IMG/VR virus record: IMGVR_UViG_3300020020_000111
Location: 1-34,833 of that record
Source of the DNA: a virus
Length of the DNA: 34,833 nucleotides
Reading direction: 5' to 3' (one strand)
A program made the position numbers and the translations under genes. This document shows, piece after piece, positions 7,701 to 13,927 of the stretch. The first letter of the stretch is position 1. Every line of letters begins with the position of its first letter. The notes under the pieces were generated by a model. It saw nothing but the letters and a program-made list of their open reading frames with translations. It was not told where the DNA came from and did not search any database.

Positions 7701-7789
7701 TGTATGGTGGGATGAGGCCTCAGTGCCGTCCGGGTTGCGGCCCCAATGCCGCAATCGCGATGGCTGTTCCCCCGTGCTTCGCTTGTTAG
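7697..7789 (+). CDS. 30-residue Cys-rich peptide with near-ideal ribosome binding site
   Basis: The ATG overlaps the preceding TGA (ATGA). The 30-residue product is MMYGGMRPQCRPGCGPN followed by AAIAMAVPPCFAC: four Cys, two near the middle and two at the C-terminus. AAGGAGGTGAT at 7681-7691 is an 11-base match to the complement of the usual 16S rRNA 3' end, 5 bases before the ATG. Such a strong site for so short a gene suggests high expression. The alternative is that the site is a translational landing or regulatory sequence with no functional peptide. No family is recognised. Confidence 0.5.
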   Translation: MMYGGMRPQCRPGCGPNAAIAMAVPPCFAC

Positions 7790-7805
7790 TAGCACGGTGA
7801 TCTTC

Positions 7806-7836
7806 CCCCTGAGGGTAGGTCCTCTGCCCTCAGGGG
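7806..7836 (+). terminator. hairpin, possible weak terminator or attenuator
   Basis: CCCCTGAGGG (7806-7815) and CCCTCAGGGG (7827-7836) form a 10-bp perfect GC-rich stem with an 11-base loop. Only TCCCTTTAA follows, so termination would be inefficient. It lies in the 72-base gap before the Ig-like gene and probably modulates transcription or protects RNA. Confidence 0.5.
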
Positions 7837-7861
7837 TCCCTTTAACGGAGATGGGTTCACC

Positions 7862-8566
7862 ATGTTAGCGATCACCATTGACGACACGCAGCAGGATACC
7901 GCGTGTATCAAGTGTTGCTGTGAACCGCTCCATCTGAAGCCGGGCACAGTGACCAAGGTTCTGGTCAACTACGCGCCATGGGGCGTACCGATTGGCCAGC
8001 TTCACTGTGTGCCGCAGTTCCAGATCGAACAGATGGAAACCTGTCCGGTACTTGCCGGAACCAACATGCCGCCGCACATCATCGCGCAGGATGGCATGGC
8101 ACGCTTCGACACCGGTACCAATGTCACCCTTACGGCAGACCTTAAGACAAAGGTCGCTGACCCGGAGGGCCTAGCCCTTACCTTCAAGGTGTTGCCGCTG
8201 TACGGGCCGAAATTTGGGAAACTGAGCCTGCTTGCGGATGGCTTCTTTACCTACGTGCCGAATCCCCAGTTCATCGGTGAAGAGCGCTTCTACTGCTCCG
8301 CCTCGGATGGCGTCAACAAGTTCACCTTCGAAGTCATGATCGCCGTGGGCATCGACGCAGGGTTGATGAAACCGTCGCCCCACCTGGTCGTCGGCAACCC
8401 CACGGTCAATCCCAAATACTTCACGGTCAGCTTCCCGGTCGCGCTTTCGCCCGCTGCTGATCCGTGTGAGGTCTGGCGACTAACCGTGTTGCAGGCCGCA
8501 ATCGACTGCGCGTGCGAGTGTTACACTCGTACAGATTGTTTTGACGTCAAAGTGGCACAGTGCTGA
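7862..8566 (+). CDS. head-region protein with a cadherin/Ig-like (Big_9-type) domain
   Basis: 234 residues. Residues ~72-160 fit the bacterial Ig/cadherin-like repeat ('DPDGD.LT......P..G.l....dG.ftY.Pn..f.G.d.f.y..sDG'): VADPEGLALTFKVLPLYG, then GKLSLLADGFFTYVPNPQF, then GEERFYCSASDG. The N-terminal part has CIKCCCEPLHLKPGTV and the C-terminus CACEC plus DCF; 13 Cys in all. Ig-like domains are common on phage capsid and tail surfaces, where they bind host or glycan weakly, so a surface decoration or head-fibre role is plausible here between capsid and connector genes. The start at 7862 follows AACGGAGATGG. Its stop is 1 base before the next ATG. Confidence 0.75.
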   Translation: MLAITIDDTQQDTACIKCCCEPLHLKPGTVTKVLVNYAPWGVPIGQLHCVPQFQIEQMETCPVLAGTNMPPHIIAQDGMARFDTGTNVTLTADLKTKVADPEGLALTFKVLPLYGPKFGKLSLLADGFFTYVPNPQFIGEERFYCSASDGVNKFTFEVMIAVGIDAGLMKPSPHLVVGNPTVNPKYFTVSFPVALSPAADPCEVWRLTVLQAAIDCACECYTRTDCFDVKVAQC

Positions 8567-8567
8567 C

Positions 8568-8882
8568 ATGGAAGCTGTTCTTCTGACCGTTCCGCCGGGT
8601 ATTGCGCCGCGTACCAAGGCAGGTGACTGGGGTATCGTTCTCTTCCATAACTCTGGGAAGAACGATAAGGTCCAGTGGTTCGACTACTGCCCCGGCCCTC
8701 ATGTTCCAGCGGTGCGTGCGGAGTGGCCTCTCGGGACGATGATGGCTACGGTACCACAGCTGGTAGCAGAAGTGCTCCTGCGTGACGAGTATGCGCGCGT
8801 CATGACCTTAGACGAGGCGCGCAACTACAATAAGGCGGTGGAACGCCTTTCGGAGAAAACCGTCAAGCTGGATGTTGCATGA
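8568..8882 (+). CDS. small head-region protein, paralogue of the 7437-7700 product
   Basis: 104 residues from the ATG at 8568; a TTG at 8541 in frame is possible but would overlap the Ig-like gene by 26 bases. The shared core with the 87-residue protein upstream is WFDYCPG, AEWPLGTM and YARVMTLDEARNY. The N-terminus (VLLTVPPGIAPRTKAGDWGIVLF) is longer than in the paralogue. The function is unknown. The two copies bracket the Ig-like gene, suggesting duplication within a head-surface or connector cassette. ATGA overlaps the next gene at 8879. Confidence 0.75.
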   Translation: MEAVLLTVPPGIAPRTKAGDWGIVLFHNSGKNDKVQWFDYCPGPHVPAVRAEWPLGTMMATVPQLVAEVLLRDEYARVMTLDEARNYNKAVERLSEKTVKLDVA

Positions 8883-9559
8883 TCACGCCTGATGTCCGCC
8901 CGCAGCCTGTTCCGGATGAGCGGCCCCCGAATGGGGAGTTTGAGAAGTTCGACTGGACTGCGCGCCTGTCAATCGAGATGGTACGCCAGCACACGAAGAC
9001 CGATGACACCCCCGGGGTGAGCGATGAGATGCTGAAGCTGTACCGTCAGGCGTCAATAGAAGCCGCTGAGATGTACACCGGGATGCTTCTGAGCGGTAAG
9101 AAGACCGTGACAGAAACGATTCGGATACCTGAAAACTGGTCGCGGCAGTTTCTTCGTCACCAGTTACGCTACCCGGTCGCCCAGGATGGATTCGCCTACC
9201 TGTATGGCCGGTCGCTGACCTTTAAGATTCCGGTCGCGGCGGGGCAGCAGTCGGTTCGTATTCCGCGTCTTTCACATATCCCCGATTTCACGAATTGCTG
9301 CGACCCCCGTACCACCAGCGATATGATGTTGTTGTACTGGGCTGGTTTCTCTTGCGCGAATGATGTCCCCGCCGGGATCGTGCTGGGGTGCCTTCAGTAT
9401 ATCGCCTGGGTGGTTGAACACCCGGGTGATGAGCTGTTGGCGATGCGCAATAAGATGGACGCCAGTAATGCGAGCGGCGGCGTTCACGGTATGTCCAATA
9501 TCGCCTTGATTTCAGGAGCGCTTGAGACGTGGCGCCAGTATGACCCGGAGGCAATCTGA
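8879..9559 (+). CDS. head-tail connector protein (gp6-like adaptor)
   Basis: 226 residues. Helical segments MLKLYRQASIEAAEMYTGM and GIVLGCLQYIAWVVEHPGDEL fit the gp6-like connector pattern ('l.r.aieaAe.ytGr' with a later helix). These adaptors form a ring beneath the portal. The insert between (LRYPVAQDGFAYLYGRSLTF, SVRIPRLSHIP) is beta-rich and replaces the usual short hairpin, making the protein longer than a minimal gp6. Order after head proteins and before the stopper is consistent. The overlap with the previous stop is 4 bases. Confidence 0.75.
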   Translation: MITPDVRPQPVPDERPPNGEFEKFDWTARLSIEMVRQHTKTDDTPGVSDEMLKLYRQASIEAAEMYTGMLLSGKKTVTETIRIPENWSRQFLRHQLRYPVAQDGFAYLYGRSLTFKIPVAAGQQSVRIPRLSHIPDFTNCCDPRTTSDMMLLYWAGFSCANDVPAGIVLGCLQYIAWVVEHPGDELLAMRNKMDASNASGGVHGMSNIALISGALETWRQYDPEAI

Positions 9560-9560
9560 G

Positions 9561-9779
9561 ATGGCCCTTCATCTCTTCGAAGCGCCTTTCGCCCCAGAGC
9601 ACGTCTGGGCGTTGAACCGCTTTCAGGGATCAGGACAGCCACCATTCCGCTGCCCTGAAGGCGGCGTGCTGGTTGCTAAGATAAACGGGTGGGTCTGCCC
9701 GGAATGTGGGTTCAGGCAGAACTGGGCCTGGAAGGAAATGCTCGTGGACATGTGCGGCGAAGTCGCGGGGAATGCATAG
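9561..9779 (+). CDS. small zinc-ribbon-like head-tail region protein
   Basis: 72 residues from the ATG at 9561, directly after the preceding TGA. The pattern ALNRFQ, FRCPEGG, GWVCPECGFRQNWAW resembles a small phage family with 'F.C.......GW.CP.C.y.QdWa'. Cys31, Cys46 and Cys49 could hold zinc; the fourth ligand is not clear (Cys65 or an outside residue), so metal binding is uncertain. The function is unknown. An in-frame upstream start at 9522 would overlap the connector gene and is rejected. Confidence 0.7.
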   Translation: MALHLFEAPFAPEHVWALNRFQGSGQPPFRCPEGGVLVAKINGWVCPECGFRQNWAWKEMLVDMCGEVAGNA

Positions 9780-9819
9780 TCCAGCGTGGGAAACCTTATC
9801 CTACCTCTAGCGTTTAGTT

Positions 9820-9842
9820 AGACCTGAAATGTGATCAGGTTT
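9820..9842 (+). other. hairpin before the isolated 50-residue gene
   Basis: AGACCTGA (9820-9827) pairs with TCAGGTTT (9835-9842), 8 bp including one G-T, with a 7-base loop, inside an 83-base gap. It could be an attenuator or protective stem. No promoter is recognised in the gap. Confidence 0.35.
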
Positions 9843-9862
9843 CGCAAACTTAGGAGGAAACG

Positions 9863-10015
9863 ATGGCTACCTATCAAGGCAAGCAGGTCAAAATTGTACG
9901 GCCCGCCAAGGACGGCGACCAGGGTTTTGTTGCCAGTTCGGGAGAGCAGGTCATCATCAAGGGTGATGATGGCCGAGAAATGGCCGTGCCGAAGAACCAG
10001 GTGAAGGAAGACTAA
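9863..10015 (+). CDS. 50-residue SH3/KOW-like small protein
   Basis: A strong ribosome binding site (TAGGAGGAAACG) precedes the ATG. The product is GKQVKIVRPAKDGDQGF, then SSGEQVIIKGDDGREMA and VPKNQVKED: alternating beta strands and turns of the small SH3-like or KOW-like barrel type, charged and without Cys. It stands alone between an 83-base hairpin-containing gap and a strong terminator, unlike its tightly overlapped neighbours. High expression is likely, as for a decoration or assembly factor, but its role is unknown. It is the last gene of the head block. Confidence 0.75.
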   Translation: MATYQGKQVKIVRPAKDGDQGFVASSGEQVIIKGDDGREMAVPKNQVKED

Positions 10016-10025
10016 CTAAATCGAA

Positions 10026-10062
10026 CCGGCAGCGAGCTAGCCCTCGCTGCCGGGCGATTTTT
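10026..10062 (+). terminator. strong intrinsic terminator between head and tail blocks
   Basis: CCGGCAGCGAG (10026-10036), a 6-base loop and CTCGCTGCCGG (10043-10053) form an 11-bp perfect stem, followed by GCGATTTTT. This is the clearest rho-independent terminator in the window. The next gene's ATG lies 8 bases after the T-run, so tail genes need readthrough, antitermination or another promoter. Confidence 0.85.
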
Positions 10063-10070
10063 GGGGAAAG

Positions 10071-10499
10071 ATGACACAGCGCCAGACGGTCAAGATATCC
10101 GACCTGAATAGCCGCGTCGCGGTCTGTTCCATGAAGGACGTGGTGGAGCAGAATGGTCAGATGGAACTGCGGCGTAAGGAAATCGCGACGCTGTGGGCCT
10201 GTATCCGCCCGAATACCACGTCGATGTCATTTATTTCACCCTACGGCTACGCGACGATGGAGACAGCTGACCGTCGCACGCACAAGATTTATATCAGGCG
10301 GAAGACATATCTGGACATTACCACTGCCGCCTGGATTTACGAGCAGCGCCGTATCACAGCCCCGCTCTGGTATAAGGTGCTGGGCTTCTACGAAGAGGAT
10401 TGCTGGCTAATCATGCCGGTCCATCTTCAGGAACATTCAGATCAGGCGCAGCCCCCCGTGGGCGACCTACAGCCACAGCCGTCGAAGGTGTTGCTGTGA
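10071..10499 (+). CDS. head-tail joining / head closure protein
   Basis: 142 residues. The layout fits the Phage_H_T_join (SPP1 gp16-like stopper) family: ISDLNSRVAVCSMKDV with a lead strand, ATLWACIRPN, then HKIYIRRKTYLDITTAAWI and WYKVLGFYEED, the typical 'i.iry...d.r..i.y.g..y.i....e'. Such proteins close the head channel and bind the tail terminator. The C-terminus is Gln/Pro-rich. RBS GGGGAAAG lies right after the terminator. GTGA overlap with the next gene at 10496. Confidence 0.75.
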   Translation: MTQRQTVKISDLNSRVAVCSMKDVVEQNGQMELRRKEIATLWACIRPNTTSMSFISPYGYATMETADRRTHKIYIRRKTYLDITTAAWIYEQRRITAPLWYKVLGFYEEDCWLIMPVHLQEHSDQAQPPVGDLQPQPSKVLL

Positions 10500-10876
10500 T
10501 TGAAATCGAATTTCAGCCATGGCATTCCTTTCGCGCGCGTAAGCGCACCGATGTTATCCGTAGCTGGCTGCAGCGCGTTGCTGATGCGAGTGAGGGGGCG
10601 TTCAGGAAGGGTGCTAGTCGCCAATGGCCCGGCGGAAGCGCAAGAGGGTCTGCGCCGGGTGAATGGCCGATGCGACGTACCGGCGGGCTGCTGGGGTCTA
10701 TCCGTACCGTGGTGACGGCCAACTCCATGACGATTGGCACGAACCAGCCCTACTCCATCTTCCTTCGGCAGGGGACCAGCCGGATGGGCGGCCGTAGGAA
10801 GATGAGCGACGACGCCCTTCAGGAGGGCATGCGCGGCGCGCGGCTGGGTAAGTGGGTCGAGTGGAGCAGGGATTAA
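10496..10876 (+). CDS. HK97 gp10-like tail completion protein
   Basis: 126 residues from GTG at 10496, which overlaps the preceding TGA; a longer frame from 10400 would run inside the closure gene. Helical start (RARKRTDVIRSWLQRVAD), then PMRRTGGLLGSIRTVV and PYSIFLRQGTSRMGGRRKM, which match the 'P.rTG.L..Si' and 'yA.flEfGTsrm..rPfl' signatures of HK97 gp10-type tail components. These link the neck to the tail. It is highly basic. The stop precedes the GTG of the next peptide by 1 base. Confidence 0.75.
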   Translation: MIEIEFQPWHSFRARKRTDVIRSWLQRVADASEGAFRKGASRQWPGGSARGSAPGEWPMRRTGGLLGSIRTVVTANSMTIGTNQPYSIFLRQGTSRMGGRRKMSDDALQEGMRGARLGKWVEWSRD

Positions 10877-10877
10877 C

Positions 10878-10949
10878 GTGCCCCGGTTCATGTACTACCT
10901 CCTAGCCCTGGCAATAATCTGCGTGGTTATCGCGATTGTGTGGAACTGA
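10878..10949 (+). CDS. 23-residue single-membrane-helix peptide
   Basis: GTG at 10878 begins a 23-residue product, MPRFMYYLLALA followed by IICVVIAIVWN, almost entirely one hydrophobic helix. Its TGA overlaps the ATG of the zinc-knuckle gene (10947-10951), and it fills the space between two genes exactly, which argues for coding. No clear ribosome binding site is seen; coupling with the preceding gene is likely. It is too short to assign to a family; it may be a membrane microprotein. Confidence 0.45.
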   Translation: MPRFMYYLLALAIICVVIAIVWN

Positions 10950-11158
10950 TGCGCTGTACGTATTGCGGATCACTTCACCACACGTACCGTCTTTGCCCGA
11001 AGACCCATACTGGGTCTGCTATGAGAGTTCATCTTCGCTGTGGGTACTGCGGTAAACGGGATCACGAGATTGAGGCTTGTCCGAAGACGTTTAGTGGGTC
11101 AGCGGCTCGGGTATGGTATCCTGATAGCGTGGCTGATCACTTTGTGAAAGACCGGTGA
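10949..11158 (+). CDS. double CCHC zinc-knuckle protein
   Basis: 69 residues from the ATG at 10949. Two retroviral-type knuckles C-x2-C-x4-H-x4-C are intact: Cys3, Cys6, His11, Cys16 and Cys31, Cys34, His39, Cys44. The unit is duplicated with a 28-residue period: each knuckle is followed by CPKT and then GSAMRV or GSAARV. CCHC knuckles bind single-stranded nucleic acid in other systems. Here, in a tail-joining operon, the target is unknown. The tandem structure suggests internal duplication. The gene overlaps the membrane peptide's stop and ends 1 base before the GTG of the tail terminator-like gene. Confidence 0.8.
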   Translation: MRCTYCGSLHHTYRLCPKTHTGSAMRVHLRCGYCGKRDHEIEACPKTFSGSAARVWYPDSVADHFVKDR

Positions 11159-11159
11159 C

Positions 11160-11717
11160 GTGGACGCAATCACACCCAAAGTTGCGGTTCGGTTCCTACC
11201 AGCGCTGGCTGAGCAGATTGCGCTGTGGTTCCCAGAGGTAGGGGGGCGGTCACTAGCCGTCTCCGAAGTTACAATCACGAAGGAGAACGTCCCAACCCTA
11301 CCACTGGTAATGACGGCCTTCACGAACTCTGTTGCTGAGCCGCCGTCGCGTAGTCAGACTACAATGTTCGACATCATTGATACTTTTGTCGTTGAGTTCT
11401 GGTTGGAACCGGCACGCTACAAGAAGGCGAATGGGGCCGAAACTCCGTTCTGGAGCTACTACCCCTACGAAGAGATCAGGGACACGCTGCTGACGAATAT
11501 CTCTCAGTGGCAGACCCCAAACGGCGAGATCATTAGCTACCGCCGCCTTCAGCTTGGCGCGGACCCGCTCGCGGTTACTCTGACGTTTACCTTCGTGGCG
11601 GTGTTCCGCTGGTGTCCGAGCAAGATCACGAACATTGGTCAGCCGTTCACCTTAACGACCACCCTGAAGCCGGATACAAGCTGTTGTATCCCTGAGGAGC
11701 CGGACCCGTGCCAGTGA
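11160..11717 (+). CDS. tail terminator-like protein
   Basis: 185 residues with a GTG start. N-terminal helix VRFLPALAEQIALWFPEV, then a beta-rich body with IDTFVVEFWLEPARYKK and RRLQLGADPLAVTLTFTF, and a Cys-containing tail (SCCIPEEPDPC). The position, between the gp10-like gene and the DUF2635 gene, is that of the Mu gp37-type tail terminator, and the alpha/beta layout fits. The call rests mainly on context. The ribosome binding site is weak. Confidence 0.55.
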   Translation: MDAITPKVAVRFLPALAEQIALWFPEVGGRSLAVSEVTITKENVPTLPLVMTAFTNSVAEPPSRSQTTMFDIIDTFVVEFWLEPARYKKANGAETPFWSYYPYEEIRDTLLTNISQWQTPNGEIISYRRLQLGADPLAVTLTFTFVAVFRWCPSKITNIGQPFTLTTTLKPDTSCCIPEEPDPCQ

Positions 11718-11755
11718 CAACCAAATTCAAGACCCCGAAGCAGAGGAGTTCTGAT

Positions 11756-12049
11756 ATGCCGATGATCTACGTCAAGACCAAGCCTGACCGGCGAGCCTAC
11801 TTCGAGGGTCGGGTGATTCCGCAGGACAAGTTCGTTCCAGTCGTGGACACGCCGTACATCCGGCGCCTCATCGATCACTGGGGTGATCTTGAAGTGGAGG
11901 GCGGCTCAGGCGGAAAGTCGAGCAAGACCATCCAGTCTGGGAAGCCCGCCGCCGAGCAGCGCCCACCATCCGCACATCCGGCGCAGCCGACCCAGGCCGC
12001 CCCGAACGTCCCTGCGCCAGGGACCGGCGCACCCAAGCCGACGAGCTAA
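11756..12049 (+). CDS. DUF2635-like tail protein (Mu gp38 position)
   Basis: 97 residues from ATG 11756, preferred over the GTGs at 11708/11714 because CAGAGGAG lies at good spacing. Residues 1-45 (YVKTKPDRRAYFEGRVIPQ, then VPVVDTPYIRRLIDHWGDL) follow the DUF2635 pattern 'vkp..gr.v.dp..g.....g..vp...yw.RRl.dGdv', the small protein coded just before the sheath in Mu-like phages. The second half is Pro/Ala-rich and likely disordered, an extension beyond the usual family length. It acts in an unknown way in tail assembly. Confidence 0.75.
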   Translation: MPMIYVKTKPDRRAYFEGRVIPQDKFVPVVDTPYIRRLIDHWGDLEVEGGSGGKSSKTIQSGKPAAEQRPPSAHPAQPTQAAPNVPAPGTGAPKPTS

Positions 12050-12089
12050 TCCACCCCAACCCGCCGAACCGGCGAAAAGGAGCGACCCC

Positions 12090-13631
12090 ATGTCAATTGA
12101 CAGCCTTCGGTCCGGCGCAATCCGGATTTGTTTCTCCGACGCACTCAACGCCTATCCATCCAAGTGTCGCATCCTGATCGAAGGTCAGATGCTCGACACG
12201 GGTGTTGCGGTTAGCGGCGAGCTGATCAAGATTCCATCTCTGCGCGACGTTGATCTTCTGTTCGGCGTGGGCAGCGTGATCGCGGAAGGTCTCAAGACGG
12301 CCTTCCTGTGCTGCCCGCAGCAGGCGATGGAATTTTTCGCGCTGCCGTGGAAGGACGCTGATGTCGGCGCCCTCACCAAGGCGGTCTACGACATTCGCTT
12401 CGAACAGAATGCGACCAGTGATGGCCGCATCGACCTTTACATCGGCGACGGCCGCTGGAATACCAGCACCCGCGTCAAGGAGGGAATGAAAGACGATGAC
12501 ATCGCCATCGCGGTGGAGCAGTCCCTTCTGATGGAGGATGGTCTTCCGTTTACCGTGTCGCGCGGCGACGCGGCAGGCGGTACGGGCAACGTGGTGCGTC
12601 TCATCGCGAAGAATGCCGGCACCGTGGGCAACTGCGTGGCGATCATCCCCAACTGGCACGAGAGGCGCAATTACTTCCCGGCCAACGTCGAGGTTTATAT
12701 CTCCCAGGATACAGTCGGCGCGGGCGCGATGACCGTGGCGCAGGCACCCGACTATCAGTCCATTCTGGGCGAATGCTGCTACTGTTGCATCGGCATGCTC
12801 TATGACGATGAGGTTTGGCAGGATGCGATGATTGAATACATCGCGTCGGCCTGGTCGTGCGACAAGCCCCAGTGCTTCGGTCACGGCTATACCTACAATC
12901 AGGGTACGTTCGGCGAAATCCTGGCGGCCGATACGAACTCTGCAGAGGTTTGCCGCATCGCGCATTGCTGCACCGATCCGAGCATTGGCTGGCTGAAGGT
13001 CGCGGCGTTTGCGGCGCACTCTTGCTGTGCCACGGTCGATCATCCGGAGCTCAGCGTGCAGGGGCCGAACGACGGCATCCTGGCCTGCCTGCGCATTCCG
13101 GAATCCTGCACGCAGTGCTTCACCTTCGAAGAGCAGCAGCTGCTTCAGGCCACTGGCTTTGTGGTTACCGTTCCGCTCCAGGGTGGCACGGGTAGCCTTA
13201 CCCAGCCGATGATCGTTAACGATAGTACAAACAACCGTTACGACGAGAATGGCCGCCTCAACGCCACGTGGTGGAACACCAACTCGCGGCGGCTGGCGGC
13301 GGCGACGGCGGATTCCATGGCCATCGCGCTTGGCCCGGTGCTGGGCCTTGGCCTGTTCACGAAGAACACGACTGTCCCGGCTGGCGTGCGCGGTACCAAC
13401 CCGCGCATGATCCTGGGCCAGGTGCGCGCCTGGGCGAAGGGTCAGATTGGGGTCCTGTTCAGCGAGTTCGATGACATCGACAAGGACATCGTGTTGCGAA
13501 CAGACTTCGAGGTTGCGCCGAAGTGCCAGGGCATTCCTGGCAAGCTGTGGCTGGACTTCACCTACCGGCCACCGGTGCGCATCTCGACGATCACGATCAA
13601 CGCTCAGCCGGCAATGCTGAGTAACTGCTAG
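12090..13631 (+). CDS. contractile tail sheath protein (Mu gpL-like)
   Basis: 513 residues from ATG 12090, with AAAAGGAGCG upstream; a longer frame from 11883 overlaps the DUF2635 gene and is rejected. The layout fits Mu-type sheath proteins: an N-terminal handshake region (FSDALNAYPSKCRILIEGQML), a GIGS-like stretch (DLLFGVGSVIAEGLKTAF), inserted beta domains, and a C-terminal core (RGTNPRMILGQVRAWAKGQ, PGKLWLDFTYRPPVRISTITI). It surrounds the tube and contracts on infection. There are 21 Cys, many paired (ECCYCC, SCDKPQC, HCC, SCC, SCTQC), far more than usual for this family, suggesting disulfides or metal sites. Confidence 0.88.
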   Translation: MSIDSLRSGAIRICFSDALNAYPSKCRILIEGQMLDTGVAVSGELIKIPSLRDVDLLFGVGSVIAEGLKTAFLCCPQQAMEFFALPWKDADVGALTKAVYDIRFEQNATSDGRIDLYIGDGRWNTSTRVKEGMKDDDIAIAVEQSLLMEDGLPFTVSRGDAAGGTGNVVRLIAKNAGTVGNCVAIIPNWHERRNYFPANVEVYISQDTVGAGAMTVAQAPDYQSILGECCYCCIGMLYDDEVWQDAMIEYIASAWSCDKPQCFGHGYTYNQGTFGEILAADTNSAEVCRIAHCCTDPSIGWLKVAAFAAHSCCATVDHPELSVQGPNDGILACLRIPESCTQCFTFEEQQLLQATGFVVTVPLQGGTGSLTQPMIVNDSTNNRYDENGRLNATWWNTNSRRLAAATADSMAIALGPVLGLGLFTKNTTVPAGVRGTNPRMILGQVRAWAKGQIGVLFSEFDDIDKDIVLRTDFEVAPKCQGIPGKLWLDFTYRPPVRISTITINAQPAMLSNC

Positions 13632-13659
13632 AGGTTTGGGTGCTTTCGGGCGCCTGAAC

Positions 13660-13892
13660 TCCGCGCGTCGATCTTTCACCGGCCCCCAGCCGAGGGACCG
13701 GCGCGCGGACGACTTTCTGTTAACGCGTGGAATGCCCCCCGAAGTACGCGCGTTGACTTCGCGCACCGTTCTGGATGCCCTCCTCCGGTGCGCGAATGTA
13801 CAAGCAGAAGCATGAACGCATCCCGCAATCCCTGCACGTGCTTCTGCGTATGTCGGTCCCGCGTCGGGTTCCACCGACGCGGGCTGACCGAC
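13660..13892 (+). ncRNA. array of five adjacent stem-loops, candidate structured RNA
   Basis: The 296-base gap between sheath stop and tube ATG has no gene I can support; most of it folds into five consecutive hairpins. (A) 13660-13670 with 13699-13709, 11 bp, one G-U. (B) 13719-13727 with 13749-13757, 9 bp, one G-U. (C) 13758-13768 with 13786-13796, 11 bp perfect. (D) 13804-13812 with 13839-13847, 9 bp, extendable outward by TAC/GTA and inward by 2. (E) 13858-13867 with 13874-13883, 10 bp perfect, extended by GTCGGT (13852-13857) with ACCGAC (13887-13892). Gaps between hairpins are 9, 0, 7 and 4 bases. No T-run follows, so it is not a terminator array. It could be a structured leader for the tube gene, an RNA-processing region or a separate RNA. 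The strand is presumed from the operon. Confidence 0.55.
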
Positions 13893-13927
13893 GTGATTCC
13901 AGTTAACTCAGCGAAAGGAACAGTCAA

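Noticed and set aside
11883-12089. N-terminal extension of the sheath gene
   Set aside because: It overlaps the DUF2635-like gene completely; a strong RBS precedes the ATG at 12090 and the sheath N-terminus begins there.
12093-13874. Long antisense open frame (593 codons) opposite the sheath gene
   Set aside because: It mirrors the sheath codons in high-GC DNA, has an Arg/His/Ala-rich composition without domains, and all other genes run on the + strand.
13660-13892. Hairpin array as CRISPR, tRNA cluster or terminator array
   Set aside because: No repeated unit sequence, no tRNA T-arm or cloverleaf, and no T-runs after the stems.
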